A stretch of DNA of 64,000 bases from Kordiimonas sp. SCSIO 12610 (GCF_024398015.1 NZ_CP073747.1:940501-1004500), one strand, 5' to 3'. Counted from the stretch's first letter, positions 37,209-46,400 are shown. Numbers and translations are program-made. Notes: a model not told the origin generated them from the letters alone.

Positions 37209-38060
37209 ATGAATTTTTTAAAACGCATTTTTGCGCAGGATACGGAAGCGCATGCTGATGCGCCGTCGAAAGACGGGTTTTTGTTATCGCAGGAACGGGT
37301 GGATGCCCTGCGGGCTGCGATGAACGCTGCCAATATCTGCGATCCGATCAATCTGGAAGTGCTGGGTGATCTTTCGATGGAAGAGCGAGAGGAATTTGCC
37401 TTTCGCACTGGCACGCTCGCGCTTTATGTGGGGTCTGAGGAAGTCGGCGAATTGCAGGCGTCTGAGGAACAGGCCGCCCTAAAGGCCATGCCCAAAGGGT
37501 ACGGTCTTGATCAACTGAATGGCATTAATGTTGGCTGTGGTGGCCGCATTGTCGATGAGCAGATCACCCCCATTGATATTATGCGCTGCCCGATGGGCGC
37601 AAGCGGCGAGCACGCAGAACATACCCCGCGTGCCCTGTTGGCGCTGCCGGATGCATTGCCGTTTCGTGAAAACAGCCTCGATTTCATCATTGCGCTTCAT
37701 ATGCTGGAGCATGTGGGGAACCCGCACGAGGTGATCCGCTATTTCCTATCCCTATTAAAACCGGGCGGCGGTATCGGTATTGTGGTGCCCGATTGGCGCT
37801 ATACGTGGGATGCGCGCCATGATGTGGCGGAATTCGGCCATAAATGGAACTGTACACCCGCGCTCGTGCAGTCGCTTTATGACGAGCACTGGGCAGACCT
37901 GTGTGACCTTGAGGCGCTTGATACCTACCGCCATAAAATGTCGTTTGATTTTGTCCTCCGGAAGCATGGGGATTTCACGCCCTTCGATGTTACCAAGGCC
38001 CCGCGCCAGAAAAGTGGCAAGGAACTATCAGACGAGGGCGCGTTCCTCCACGGGGAATAG
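37209..38060 (+). CDS. Class I SAM-dependent methyltransferase
   Basis: About 283 residues: motif I-like INVGCGGRIVD, LPFRENSLDFIIALHMLEHVGNP and LLKPGGGIGIVVPDWRY (the post-I and IV regions of the Methyltransf_11 type). The N-terminal 100 residues lack a recognised domain. Start 37209 (MNFLKRIFAQ) follows GGGGGGAG; the frame is open from 37182. It is convergent with another methyltransferase gene. Target unknown; glycan or small-molecule methylation would fit the neighbouring acyltransferase. Confidence 0.85.
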   Translation: MNFLKRIFAQDTEAHADAPSKDGFLLSQERVDALRAAMNAANICDPINLEVLGDLSMEEREEFAFRTGTLALYVGSEEVGELQASEEQAALKAMPKGYGLDQLNGINVGCGGRIVDEQITPIDIMRCPMGASGEHAEHTPRALLALPDALPFRENSLDFIIALHMLEHVGNPHEVIRYFLSLLKPGGGIGIVVPDWRYTWDARHDVAEFGHKWNCTPALVQSLYDEHWADLCDLEALDTYRHKMSFDFVLRKHGDFTPFDVTKAPRQKSGKELSDEGAFLHGE

Positions 38061-38062
38061 AA

Positions 38063-38116
38063 CCCTGTTGTGGGAATAAAACCGTCGTGCGTTGATAAGG
38101 CAAAATTCCCACAGGG
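38063..38116. repeat. Inverted repeat between convergent methyltransferase genes
   Basis: CCCTGTTGTGGGAAT (38063-38077) pairs with ATTCCCACAGGG (38105-38116), leaving a three-base bulge. There is no clear T-run, so it may be a weak bidirectional terminator or a structural relic. Confidence 0.4.
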
Positions 38117-38148
38117 ATGAGCGAAACAATATTCTTATGCCACAGCGG

Positions 38149-39306
38149 TCAGAAGTTTTTTGGCCGCAGGACATAAAGATCCTGATTGTTTTGGTTTTTA
38201 CCCTGATGGAAAAATAGAATATCCCATTTGTCGCACAGGTTTTTCATAACCCAGTCGGGTCGGAAATAGCTGTTGCCCCAGGCAACATCCAACAGGCTTT
38301 GGTCTTTCTCGCTCCTTTTTACCGTTTCTTCAAACACAAAATCCGCACCCAGCAAGCCTTCAAACAAGGCCCGAACCCGTTTTGGTGATTTTCGTTTATG
38401 GACCAGATTATGCAAAATTGAATTCAGGCCATGGGTGGTAAAAAACAGCCAGCCACCGGGCTTGATAATGCGGTGCATTTCGTCAAACCATTCAAGCGCG
38501 GAAAAATCAGCAAAATGGGACCAGATTGAAATCGCGGTGACACCGTCGAACATATTATCGGAAAAGCGAAGCGGTGGGTTCGCGGCACTGACGGAAAACT
38601 GTGCGCCCTTAATATTATCCGATGCCCAGTCTATGGCGCTTTCAATCGGGTCAACGCCGTAAAACTGGCTTTTGGGGTGCACGGCCTTCAGAATACGGAT
38701 CAGGGAACCTGAGGAACAGCCAAAATCCAGATAATTTTCGCCTTCCTTGTGATTGATCCCTGATTTTCTGAGCGCTTCCGTGACCATTTCAGAACTGTAA
38801 ATATCCCCAACCCACAGGGGGTCACCCTTTTGCATGCGGTGAATATTATCGGGCGGCACAATGTTCGAAAGGCCAGTGGCGGCGCGAACCTCGGCGCTTT
38901 GATGCACCGCGGTCTTCACATCCTTCCACATGTCGGTCATAGAGCCATCGGTGCTGGAGCAGGTTTTCATCGCATCCGGCAGCATGGCATGAAAATGTTT
39001 GCGCAGAATATTTGCCTGATCCCAATTGGTTTCCACATAATTGGCGAGGAAGGCATCGAAATAGCGCTGGAAAACATCCCAGTCTGCATCTTTTGGGATA
39101 ATGTTGGGCCAATGTCCGCCCTTTAAAACGCGGACATGGGGGTCATAGGGGGCGATTTCCTGATCGTGGATACCCGGTAGACTATCGGCATTGTGGGTGG
39201 CGGATGCGCCGCTGGCTTCTGTTGCACCGCCTTGTTGCGCAGGTGGTGATTTTGATACTTGTTTCTTCTTACTGGAACTTTTCCATTTTCCCCAAAAAAA
39301 GGTCAT
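38149..39306 (-). CDS. Class I SAM-dependent methyltransferase
   Basis: About 385 residues, with a basic/Ser-rich N-terminus (KWKSSSKKKQ) and a C-terminal methyltransferase domain: NYLDFGCSSGSLIRIL (motif I), FYGVDPIESAIDWA, NMFDGVTAISIWSHF and MHRIIKPGGWLFFTTHG. The start at 39306 (MTFFWGKW) has AAGAGAG upstream; 39339 is an alternative. The Cys in FGCSSGS is a common variant. Convergent with the previous methyltransferase. Confidence 0.85.
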   Translation of the reverse strand: MTFFWGKWKSSSKKKQVSKSPPAQQGGATEASGASATHNADSLPGIHDQEIAPYDPHVRVLKGGHWPNIIPKDADWDVFQRYFDAFLANYVETNWDQANILRKHFHAMLPDAMKTCSSTDGSMTDMWKDVKTAVHQSAEVRAATGLSNIVPPDNIHRMQKGDPLWVGDIYSSEMVTEALRKSGINHKEGENYLDFGCSSGSLIRILKAVHPKSQFYGVDPIESAIDWASDNIKGAQFSVSAANPPLRFSDNMFDGVTAISIWSHFADFSALEWFDEMHRIIKPGGWLFFTTHGLNSILHNLVHKRKSPKRVRALFEGLLGADFVFEETVKRSEKDQSLLDVAWGNSYFRPDWVMKNLCDKWDILFFHQGKNQNNQDLYVLRPKNF

Positions 39307-39655
39307 TTTGTCTACTCTCTTATCAATACTGCTCATCAACTTTGGCTGATCAATATTGGTCGATCAGCATACACACATAAATAAGGGGGTAGGTTGCGGT
39401 ATCCCGCTCTATCAATTCGTGATTGGCTGATGCTACTCAATTCAGCCGTTCACACCCCCAATCGGTTTCATGACCAATAGAACAAAACGGGTGTTCTGTG
39501 TCATGCTTACCTCGAATTGATAGTCATAAAAGAATGATGATGAAAAGCAATCTATAATCGCAGAATATTTGATTGGGCGTGTATCACTCGGGCGCGATTA
39601 TATTGAAGATTGTGAAATATTCCCCATATCCTGTGTATGAACGAAAGTGGGGGAT

Positions 39656-39868
39656 ATGATTAAACGGTACAAGGCATCAGAGGAAATCCTGAATTTACGA
39701 ATTGGGATAGAGGTGTTTTTCGAGGCACTTGGCTGGATTGTTGATATCATCACAGGGATTGCCGAACTCAGCATTTTCAAAAACCGAAAATGGCGCGCTG
39801 CGTTGATAACAATTATCTTAATCGTGCCAGCGGTTGCATTTTTGTATTTCCTGTTTTCGAAGCTATAG
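39656..39868 (+). CDS. Small membrane protein
   Basis: A 70-residue protein: MIKRYKASEEILNLRIGIEVFFEALGW, a hydrophobic stretch, then a basic loop (FKNRKWRAALI) and a second hydrophobic end (ILIVPAVAFLYFLFSKL). GGGGG lies just upstream. The opposite-strand frame over the same region lacks a ribosome site. Function unknown. Confidence 0.55.
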   Translation: MIKRYKASEEILNLRIGIEVFFEALGWIVDIITGIAELSIFKNRKWRAALITIILIVPAVAFLYFLFSKL

Positions 39869-39908
39869 AGTATCGGTATTTGGGGCTGTGTAATCAGATG
39901 GGGGACGC

Positions 39909-40037
39909 ATGAAATCATATGTCAGGATAAAGGCCTTTGTCGGGTTGATACCTCTAGCGATTGGTATTCTTCAGCTATTTGACTATGTACCATTCTCTAG
40001 CTGCGCTTCTGTCAAGATACATATGGAATTATACTAA
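39909..40037 (+). pseudogene. Probable truncated small membrane-protein gene
   Basis: A 42-residue frame (MKSYVRIKAFVGLIPLAIGIL...) begins behind a good ATGGGGGACGC site, has a hydrophobic segment and then runs into non-typical AT-rich sequence and a stop. It looks like a gene cut where the AT-rich serine-hydrolase segment begins (about 40.0 kb). Alternatively it is a genuine short protein. Confidence 0.45.
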
Positions 40038-40385
40038 TCTATTGTAATATAATATATTTTTAAAGCCATATTGTTGACCATCGAACATAGGAAATCAGCA
40101 TCATAGATATACATCTATGATGTTTTATCGTTTTAGATAAGTTGTAGTTCCAGCGTCAGGATCACTAATCTCTTCGTAGCCATCTCAGGATAAATAGCAT
40201 TCCCGGAGCTACATTTTGTCGTTCAATCAGAACAAGCTGGCGGGGCCAATAAGGTTTACGGTTTCTCGATAACAAGTTATTGGAACCACCTGGACAATAC
40301 GCCACTCACCATGCTCGCCGTCCTGCGCAGGACACTCTGGCTGAAATCATCAGAGTATTTCCTAATCTCAACTATCTAAGTTGCC
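40038..40385. other. AT-rich interval without a recognisable gene
   Basis: About 350 bases after the truncated frame and before the serine-hydrolase stop. A 45-codon open stretch ending LAEIIRVFPNLNYLSCLS is present on the plus strand but has no start and no known family. Possibly the remains of an inserted element. Confidence 0.4.
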
Positions 40386-41558
40386 TCAGTTAAGAGTGTC
40401 GCGTTCTAGGTTTTTCTCAAAAGCTTCCAACACCTGCTTAGTAAAACCGTTTACGTTCTGCCACCCACTAACGTTCGTAAAAACGGCGATAGAAACATCG
40501 GTTTCAGGTAATAAAATTACCAATGTGGTCGTTCCTTCCTGAAAGCCTCCATGGCCTAAAGAACCGGGAAACGCCCCCATGAAGTCAACTCCATGGCCGT
40601 AACCAGCGTTGATTTCTTCCCCGTCATTGTTGCGAGGCAAACTAGACATAAGTTCAATCGTCGATGCATTGACTAATGCACCTTGATCAAAAGCTTGAGA
40701 AAATTTCACAATATCTGTGGCAGTCGAGAGATGTCCACCTGCTGGTAGGTTTTCACTAACATCTCTTTCGGGAGCAAACACTGGTTTACCTGTACTATCA
40801 AACTGATAGTACGTGGCTCGCGCTTCAAGTGCTTTAGCACTGTCGTCTACCGTTGTAGAGGACATACCGGCAGGCTCAAAAATGAATTCACGCATTATCG
40901 TGTTATAGGGTTTATCTGCTGCGCCACGAAGAACACATCCTAATACCCGGTATCCAAAGGATGTATATTGATGTCTCGTTCCCGGTTCAAAACGTAGCGG
41001 ATCATCTTTGAATGGCCCCAATGGAGCGATTACATCAGTATATCGAGTAGTATAGCTATCCTCAATACGTTTTGCCCAAGCTTCGACTTTCTCATATTCT
41101 TCATCTGTCGCCGCTCGGTGCCGAGCACCATTTAAGAAGGCATAATGACGTATTCCTGACGTATGGGATAAGAGTTGCCTTGTCGTTATCGGCCATGGTT
41201 TTTCTGGAAATTGAGGGCAGTATGTTTGGATCGGTGAATCTAAATCAACTGCACCTTCTTCAACTAACCTCATCGTTGCCGTACCTGTTAACCACTTAGA
41301 GATCGACGCAGTTCTATATAATGTATTTGTTGTTGCTAACTTTTTTGCCGCTAGGTCACTGTGACCATAAGCTTTCTCAAAAACAACATCCCCTTTATAT
41401 CCGATGGCGATTTGTAAGGACGGTAAACTGTTTCGTTTAATTGTGCCTTCAGCCAATAAATCTATATCGCTTTGAAGATTTTCCGTTTTATCTTGCGCCG
41501 CAGAAAGTGGTACAATGCCCGCTGCCAGAAAACCAAATATTAGAAGAACTTTTAACAT
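40386..41558 (-). CDS. Serine hydrolase, beta-lactamase/PBP4* family
   Basis: A 390-residue exported enzyme (signal peptide MLKVLLIFGFLAAGIVPLSAA) of the class C beta-lactamase-related family. The nucleophile motif is SISK (residue about 83), the second motif is YTSFGY near 199, and the third is HGG near 336. These enzymes hydrolyse esters, D-peptides or beta-lactams; no specificity can be read here. Base composition is clearly more AT-rich than its neighbours and both flanks look broken, so it was probably acquired. Confidence 0.9.
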   Translation of the reverse strand: MLKVLLIFGFLAAGIVPLSAAQDKTENLQSDIDLLAEGTIKRNSLPSLQIAIGYKGDVVFEKAYGHSDLAAKKLATTNTLYRTASISKWLTGTATMRLVEEGAVDLDSPIQTYCPQFPEKPWPITTRQLLSHTSGIRHYAFLNGARHRAATDEEYEKVEAWAKRIEDSYTTRYTDVIAPLGPFKDDPLRFEPGTRHQYTSFGYRVLGCVLRGAADKPYNTIMREFIFEPAGMSSTTVDDSAKALEARATYYQFDSTGKPVFAPERDVSENLPAGGHLSTATDIVKFSQAFDQGALVNASTIELMSSLPRNNDGEEINAGYGHGVDFMGAFPGSLGHGGFQEGTTTLVILLPETDVSIAVFTNVSGWQNVNGFTKQVLEAFEKNLERDTLN

Positions 41559-41711
41559 ATATTTACTACCCCTTTGAACAATCGCCCTATTTTATAGATA
41601 CCCTTTATAACGCTAAATTCTATGTAATTAATATTCGTAAAACTATTTATCTAAATAGTTAGGACATTACTTTCTCTAAAGCTGGCGTTACATCAATATC
41701 TGCAAGCTTTC

Positions 41712-41822
41712 TCACAACAGCATCCCGCCAGCGGCCTCGTGATTGATGAAATCCTGAATGGCAGAGACAACGCGGCCCTTGGGTGTTCCCTTGTTTTCAT
41801 GCTGATTGGTGCTGTTTGCCAT
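41712..41822 (-). pseudogene. Truncated N-terminus resembling NhaA Na+/H+ antiporter
   Basis: A 36-residue frame starting behind AGAGGGG reads MANSTNQHENKGTPKGRVV then AIQDFINHEAAGGMLL and stops. IQDFINHEAAGG.LL resembles the conserved beginning of NhaA, where the first membrane helix should follow. Sequence changes character at the break, which lies at the edge of the AT-rich serine-hydrolase segment. No other part of NhaA was found in the window. Confidence 0.45.
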
Positions 41823-41983
41823 AATCTGTTCCCCTCTACCGGCTATGGTTGATCCCCCCTAATGTACGCATTCTGGCCCTGAAACTGTTCGGGTTTATCT
41901 TACTCTATCATATTTTACGGTAGGGCGCGCATTTGGTTTCATTACAATCAGTGGGCTACCTTAACCCTTGCAGAAAAAGGAAA

Positions 41984-42022
41984 CCCCGAAGCTTCAGAGA
42001 GTGGGGAGGAGGAGCTTCGGGG
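41984..42022. repeat. Perfect 10-bp stem, purine-rich loop
   Basis: CCCCGAAGCT (41984-41993) pairs with AGCTTCGGGG (42013-42022) around a 19-base loop of G and A. On the minus strand it is followed by a pyrimidine stretch (TTTCCTTTTT), so it could be a leftward terminator. The rest of 41829-42218 holds no gene. Confidence 0.55.
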
Positions 42023-42218
42023 CGGGAAGAGTAACTTGGAAAAAGTATCTCAGAAAATATAAATAATTTTAGAGGGTAAGGCATTGGGATTTGCCTTACA
42101 GCCGTGTATCTATGGGCCTTCTATGACAGTGATATGACGGAATTTAGTCAGTTTTAATATTTTTGATCTTTTATGCTATGAAGGAATATTAGCAGACATC
42201 GTATGAGGGTTGGGGACC

Positions 42219-42698
42219 TTGATCATTCAGTATAAAACAGCGAAAAAACTGGCGGGTATCAGTATATTGATTGCCGCTGTGCCAGTGATGCTATTCGTGT
42301 TATTTGGCTCGATTGTTCCTACCATAAATGATGTATCTGAAGTTTCTTTTGGTGAAGCTGTAATCAGTTTCGGGGCAGACCTTTTTTCTTTTATCATTGG
42401 AGTGGGGTTTTTCTTTGTCGTACCTATGATGCCAGCGTTTTTTGCATATTTTGTTCCTGTTCCATATCTTGCTCCAAACCCTCTTTATGCGGTGGGGCCT
42501 GCGCTTTCATACGTTGCATGGTTTAGCTATATGCTAATTTATTTGCGTGAAGATGCATTCGCGCCAGTAATACTTGTTTTTTATGGTTTGCCTTCTGCGC
42601 TTTTGGTGTGCTTGTTGACATATGTTGTTTTCAAAATATTGGGGGTCAAGGTTACGGAAAAACCTGCAAAGAAGGATGCCGTGATCACGAATTCGTAA
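42219..42698 (+). CDS. Polytopic membrane protein
   Basis: About 159 residues with four hydrophobic segments (ISILIAAVPVMLFVLFGSIV, LFSFIIGVGFFFVVPMM, YVAWFSYMLIYL, VILVFYGLPSALLVCLLTYVVF). The start is a TTG at 42219 behind GAGGGTTGGGG. It directly precedes the phage late operon but does not look like a holin (too long, four helices). Function unknown. Confidence 0.6.
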   Translation: MIIQYKTAKKLAGISILIAAVPVMLFVLFGSIVPTINDVSEVSFGEAVISFGADLFSFIIGVGFFFVVPMMPAFFAYFVPVPYLAPNPLYAVGPALSYVAWFSYMLIYLREDAFAPVILVFYGLPSALLVCLLTYVVFKILGVKVTEKPAKKDAVITNS

Positions 42699-42779
42699 TC
42701 AGTATCAAAAAGGTAAAAAAAAGCTTGCACCCAGGGGGGCAATGTTGCACCATACATATAGCCATAGTGACCGAATATG

Positions 42780-42813
42780 CCCGCTGCGAGCTGTATAGCT
42801 CCAGCGGGTTTTT
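42780..42813 (+). terminator. Strong hairpin terminator ahead of the phage late operon
   Basis: CCCGCTG (42780-42786) pairs with CAGCGGG (42802-42808); inside it GAGCT/AGCTC extends the stem around a GTAT loop, and TTTTTC follows. It lies between the membrane protein and the small terminase gene, so late transcription may have to pass or start after it. Confidence 0.8.
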
Positions 42814-42932
42814 CTGTTTATGCCCTTTTGATATCGCTTCAGTATCCAGACAATATGACACTTACATTTCAGAACCCTGAAGGTTTTAAGACAAAATCGT
42901 CACCTGCGGCGGCAAAGCGTGATGGGGCTTGT

Positions 42933-43541
42933 ATGGAATCCACAGACAATCAATCTCTAGGCAATCAACCACCAGCCAATGATTCAAGTGCAGCGTCAAA
43001 TGCTGGCGGATTGCGCGGCGCAACAGATAAATCCAAGCCCTCTCATAGACCCAAACTCAGCCATAAACGCAAGAAAGCCAGCTTCATTAAGGCACTCGAA
43101 TGCGGTGAAACGGTTTCAAGCGCGGCGGCATTGCTGGGGGTCGAGCGATCCGATCTGTATGCATGGCGGCTTGAGGACGCGGCGTTTGATGCGGCATGGG
43201 CACGCGCCTGGTCTTCTGGTGCGGATATGCTAGAGGAAGAAGCGATCAGGCGGGCGGTTACGGGCGTCGAAAAGCCCGTATTTCGGGGCGGGGAAGTGGT
43301 CGGCCATGTGCGCGATTATTCAGACAGCATGCTGATGTTTTTACTAAAGGCGCGCAAGCCCGAATTATTTGGTACGTCTTCCGCTAAGTCCACGGATAAA
43401 CCAGACAATAAACAAGGCAACAGGCAGGACCCCGCAAGTGAGTTTGAAAGCGAGATTATGGCGGCAAAACAGTCGCTTGACCGCAAGCTGCTTTCGGCTA
43501 ATGCCTCAGGCCCAAAAGCAAAACTTTCTAAACAACCTTAG
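42933..43541 (+). CDS. Phage terminase small subunit
   Basis: About 202 residues from the ATG at 42933 (GGGG upstream); in-frame ATG 42855 is an alternative. An HTH (FIKALECGETVSSAAALLGVERSDLYAWR) precedes the family signature EEEAIRRAVTGVEKPVFRGGEVVGHVRDYSDSMLMFLLKARKPELFG, cut here by my motif limits into recognisable parts: EEAIRRAV, KPVF.GG.VVG and LMFLLKARKPE. This subunit recognises phage DNA and delivers it to the large subunit. It overlaps the large-subunit gene by 41 bases. Confidence 0.85.
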   Translation: MESTDNQSLGNQPPANDSSAASNAGGLRGATDKSKPSHRPKLSHKRKKASFIKALECGETVSSAAALLGVERSDLYAWRLEDAAFDAAWARAWSSGADMLEEEAIRRAVTGVEKPVFRGGEVVGHVRDYSDSMLMFLLKARKPELFGTSSAKSTDKPDNKQGNRQDPASEFESEIMAAKQSLDRKLLSANASGPKAKLSKQP

Positions 43542-44820
43542 CCCGCTTGAAACACTGGCGCTTCATTATGATTGGGATTTCTGGGCGCGGGAAAACCAAC
43601 AGGAACCAAAGGGCGACTGGACACATTGGTTAATCCTAGCGGGGCGGGGGTTTGGTAAAACCCGCACAGGGGCCGAATGGGTGCGGATGCTCGTTGAAAC
43701 AAGCGCGGCAAAACGAATTGCGCTTATTGCCCCCACGATCGGTGACGCGCGCCGCACGATGGTGGAGGGGGAAAGCGGCCTCATTGCCGTATCACCGCCG
43801 TGGAACCGACCGAAATTTGAACCGTCCAAATCGCAGCTTATCTGGCCCTCTGGTGCGATTGCAACGCTTTATAGCGCGAGCGAGCCAGAACGCCTGCGCG
43901 GGCCGCAGCATGATGCCGCGTGGTGCGATGAATTATGCGCTTGGGCGAACGCGCGGGCGGCCTTTGATAATTTGATGTTTGGGCTGCGGCTTGGTGCGCG
44001 CCCGCGCACCTGTATCACCACAACACCGAGGCCAATCGCCTTACTAAAGGATTTAATGGCGGCAAAGAACACCCATGTTACCAAAGGTACGACCTATGAC
44101 AATCTGGATAACCTCGCGCCCACGTTCGCAGACGACATCATCAAAAAATATGAAGGTACGCGGATCGGTAGGCAGGAATTAAACGCAGATTTGCTGGAGG
44201 ATGTACCCGGCGCACTTTGGACCCGCAGGCAATTGGATGCCTGCCGTATCACCGAGGGCGCGGATGAATTACCTGATTTTACCCGCATTGTGGTGGCGGT
44301 GGACCCGCCCGTTTCTGTTGGTGAAAAGGCCGATGAATGCGGGATTGTGGCGGTGGGCCTTGGGGGTGACGGCTGTGCCTATGTGCTGCGTGACGCCAGC
44401 ATACAGGGGGAAACCCCGCTTGGCTGGGCCGAACGTGCAGTGAACCTGTATCAGGCTGTGTCCGCAGACTGTGTGGTCGCAGAGGTTAATCAGGGTGGGG
44501 CGCTGGTGGAAACCATCATGCGCCAGATTGATCCCCTGATCCCGATCAAGTCCGTGCACGCGCGGCGCGGCAAATACCTGCGCGCCGAACCTGTTGCCGC
44601 GCTTTATGAGCAAGGGCGGGTTTTTCATGTTGGTTCATTCATGAAATTGGAGGATCAGATGTGCAGTTTTACCAATAATGGGCATTCAGGAAATATTATA
44701 ACCAAACGTTCGGTAGAAAACAGAAACCTCAAAAGCCCGGACCGACTGGATGCGCTTGTGTGGGCGATAACCGATTTGATGCTGGCACCGCGTCAGCACC
44801 TTAGAATGAGGAAACTTTGA
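43501..44820 (+). CDS. Phage terminase large subunit (GTA/HK97-type packaging motor)
   Basis: About 439 residues. The ATPase domain has Walker A LAGRGFGKTRTGAEW near residue 48 and a Walker B/DE-type WCDELCAW near 140; the RNase-H-like nuclease domain begins VVAVDPPVS near 264, with a later EVNQGG and SPDRLDALVWA. These are the hallmarks of TerL proteins of Rhodobacter-GTA-like and related siphophages. The motor packages DNA into proheads using ATP and cuts it. The ATG at 43501 lies inside the small-subunit gene; the stop overlaps the portal start (TGATG). Confidence 0.94.
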   Translation: MPQAQKQNFLNNLSPLETLALHYDWDFWARENQQEPKGDWTHWLILAGRGFGKTRTGAEWVRMLVETSAAKRIALIAPTIGDARRTMVEGESGLIAVSPPWNRPKFEPSKSQLIWPSGAIATLYSASEPERLRGPQHDAAWCDELCAWANARAAFDNLMFGLRLGARPRTCITTTPRPIALLKDLMAAKNTHVTKGTTYDNLDNLAPTFADDIIKKYEGTRIGRQELNADLLEDVPGALWTRRQLDACRITEGADELPDFTRIVVAVDPPVSVGEKADECGIVAVGLGGDGCAYVLRDASIQGETPLGWAERAVNLYQAVSADCVVAEVNQGGALVETIMRQIDPLIPIKSVHARRGKYLRAEPVAALYEQGRVFHVGSFMKLEDQMCSFTNNGHSGNIITKRSVENRNLKSPDRLDALVWAITDLMLAPRQHLRMRKL

Positions 44821-46166
44821 TGGGAATTTTTGATAGAATTTTCGGGAATAAAGACCGTATGGGCCAAGCTGGTGCAACGCCGAACCGCGCCCAACAGGAC
44901 CATGTGTCCAAAAGGTCGGGTAAGAGTGCTTCCAATTCCTCCCCTTTTATGGAAGCGAAAGCGAGCAGCAAACGCCCGCTCACCAACCGACCGCTTTATT
45001 CCCGGATTGGGCCGGGTCAGGCCGTAACCACCCCGCGCCGGTATGATAGCCTCGCAGAAGAGGGCTACCGGCAGAATGTGATTGCGTTCCGCGCGATCAA
45101 TCTGGTGGCAAAGGGCGTTGCAAGCATCCCCTTAACCCTCATGCGAGGGGACGAGCGCGTGGATGAGCATCCGCTCCTTACCCTTCTGGCCCGGCCCAAC
45201 CCCCGCATTAAGGGGGTGAATTTTATGGCGAACCTTGTTGGCTTTCATCAAATCGCCGGCAACGCCTATATGCTGGCCGTAGGGCCGGACGGCAGACCCC
45301 CGAAGGAGCTTTGGTTACTTCGCCCCGACACCATGAATGTGCTGGAGGGTAAAAACGGTATCCCGTCAGGCTTCAGGCAGGCGCTTGCCGGGCGCACGCA
45401 GGATTTCAGCCCGGACCATGTGCTGCACTGGAAAACCTTTAATCCACTGTCGGATTGGTACGGTATGGCGCCCCTTGATAGCGCGGCGCTTGCGGTTGAT
45501 GCGCATAATGAGGGATCGCGCTGGAACCTTGCGCTTATTCAAAATGGCGGGACGCCCTCTGGTGTCCTCTACCAAGAAGACGGGGAAACGCCGCTTACGG
45601 ACACGCAATTTGAAAACCTGAAAGCACAGGTGGAGGAACATTACACAGGCGCGATGAACGCGGGTCGCCCGCTTTTGTTGGAAGGTGGCCTAAAGTGGCA
45701 GGATATGGGCATGTCGCCGAAGGATATGGATTGGGGCAGCGCCAAAAACATGAATGCGCGCGAAATTGCGGTTGCGTTCGGGGTGCCGCCGCAGATGCTC
45801 GGTATTCCCGACAGTCAGACCTATTCCAATTACGCAGAGGCGCGCCAAAGCGTGTGGGAAGAAACGATCATTCCGCTTGCAGAAGAAATCGTGTGTGAAC
45901 TGAACGGTTGGCTCGTGCCGCAGTTTGAGGGCCATGATAGACTTGAGGCGCAGAAGTATGACGGGCAAAAATATAAGGGGCAAAACTATGGAGATCAGAA
46001 TTCAGCGCTGAAACTGAAGCTCGATCTGGATGAAATCCCCGCCCTCGCGCACAAACGCGCCGCAAAGTTTGACCGCATCAACTCGGCCGATTTCCTGAGC
46101 GTGAACGAAAAACGCAAAGCCCTCGGCCTACCGCCGATCGAGGGTGGTGATGGTGTTGCAGGCTAG
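44820..46166 (+). CDS. Phage portal protein (HK97/GTA type)
   Basis: A 448-residue portal: TPRRYDSLAEEGYRQNVIAFRAINLVA, HPLLTLLARPNPR, GNAYMLAVG, FNPLSDWYGMAPL, MNAREIAVAFGVPPQMLG and YSNYAEARQSVWEETI are typical of this family. It forms the dodecameric ring at the capsid vertex through which DNA enters. A short repeat of KYDGQKYKGQNYGDQ lies near the C-terminus. Start overlaps the TerL stop. Downstream, instead of the protease, a 1.3-kb insertion with a PEP-CTERM gene follows. Confidence 0.95.
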   Translation: MGIFDRIFGNKDRMGQAGATPNRAQQDHVSKRSGKSASNSSPFMEAKASSKRPLTNRPLYSRIGPGQAVTTPRRYDSLAEEGYRQNVIAFRAINLVAKGVASIPLTLMRGDERVDEHPLLTLLARPNPRIKGVNFMANLVGFHQIAGNAYMLAVGPDGRPPKELWLLRPDTMNVLEGKNGIPSGFRQALAGRTQDFSPDHVLHWKTFNPLSDWYGMAPLDSAALAVDAHNEGSRWNLALIQNGGTPSGVLYQEDGETPLTDTQFENLKAQVEEHYTGAMNAGRPLLLEGGLKWQDMGMSPKDMDWGSAKNMNAREIAVAFGVPPQMLGIPDSQTYSNYAEARQSVWEETIIPLAEEIVCELNGWLVPQFEGHDRLEAQKYDGQKYKGQNYGDQNSALKLKLDLDEIPALAHKRAAKFDRINSADFLSVNEKRKALGLPPIEGGDGVAG

Positions 46167-46174
46167 GATACACT

Positions 46175-46279
46175 GTCATTCCGTGACGTGATCACGGAAT
46201 CCAGAATGCTTTTCTGCATATAGTGCAGGCGCAATATGAACCCAGACATCAGGTATCTGCATCAAGTATCAGGATCAAA
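46175..46279. repeat. REP-like element, left copy of a direct repeat
   Basis: Starts GTCATTCCGTGAC and contains a hairpin ATTCCGTGA/TCACGGAAT (46178-46200), an unconserved middle, and a second block GGTATCTGCATCAAGTATC. It is the same orientation and architecture as 47292-47398, about 1.1 kb away; the two bracket the PEP-CTERM gene. Confidence 0.75.
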
Positions 46280-46383
46280 TATTGGGGGCTTCAATGAGTT
46301 TGGTCAGGCATCATCTTTTCTGATGTGTCATGGAAAGTTCACAGATGCGCGAACAATAGCACTTCACAACCCACGGATTATAT

Positions 46384-46400
46384 GTTAACCAATTGTTAAC
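46384..46400. promoter_or_regulatory. GTTAAC-type motif upstream of PEP-CTERM gene
   Basis: GTTAACCAATTGTTAAC, about 77 bases ahead of the start at 46477. A near copy (GTTAACGATTTGTTAAT) lies 35 bases ahead of the PEP-CTERM gene at 63036. Suggests a shared regulator site. Confidence 0.45.

Noticed and set aside
40180-40385. Possible transposase C-terminal remnant (PNLNYLSCLS end)
   Set aside because: Too short and without a start or recognisable catalytic residue; kept only as a note in the interval entry.
42777-42932. Small terminase start at 42777
   Set aside because: The first codons form part of the terminator hairpin, and there is no ribosome site; 42933 or 42855 is more likely.
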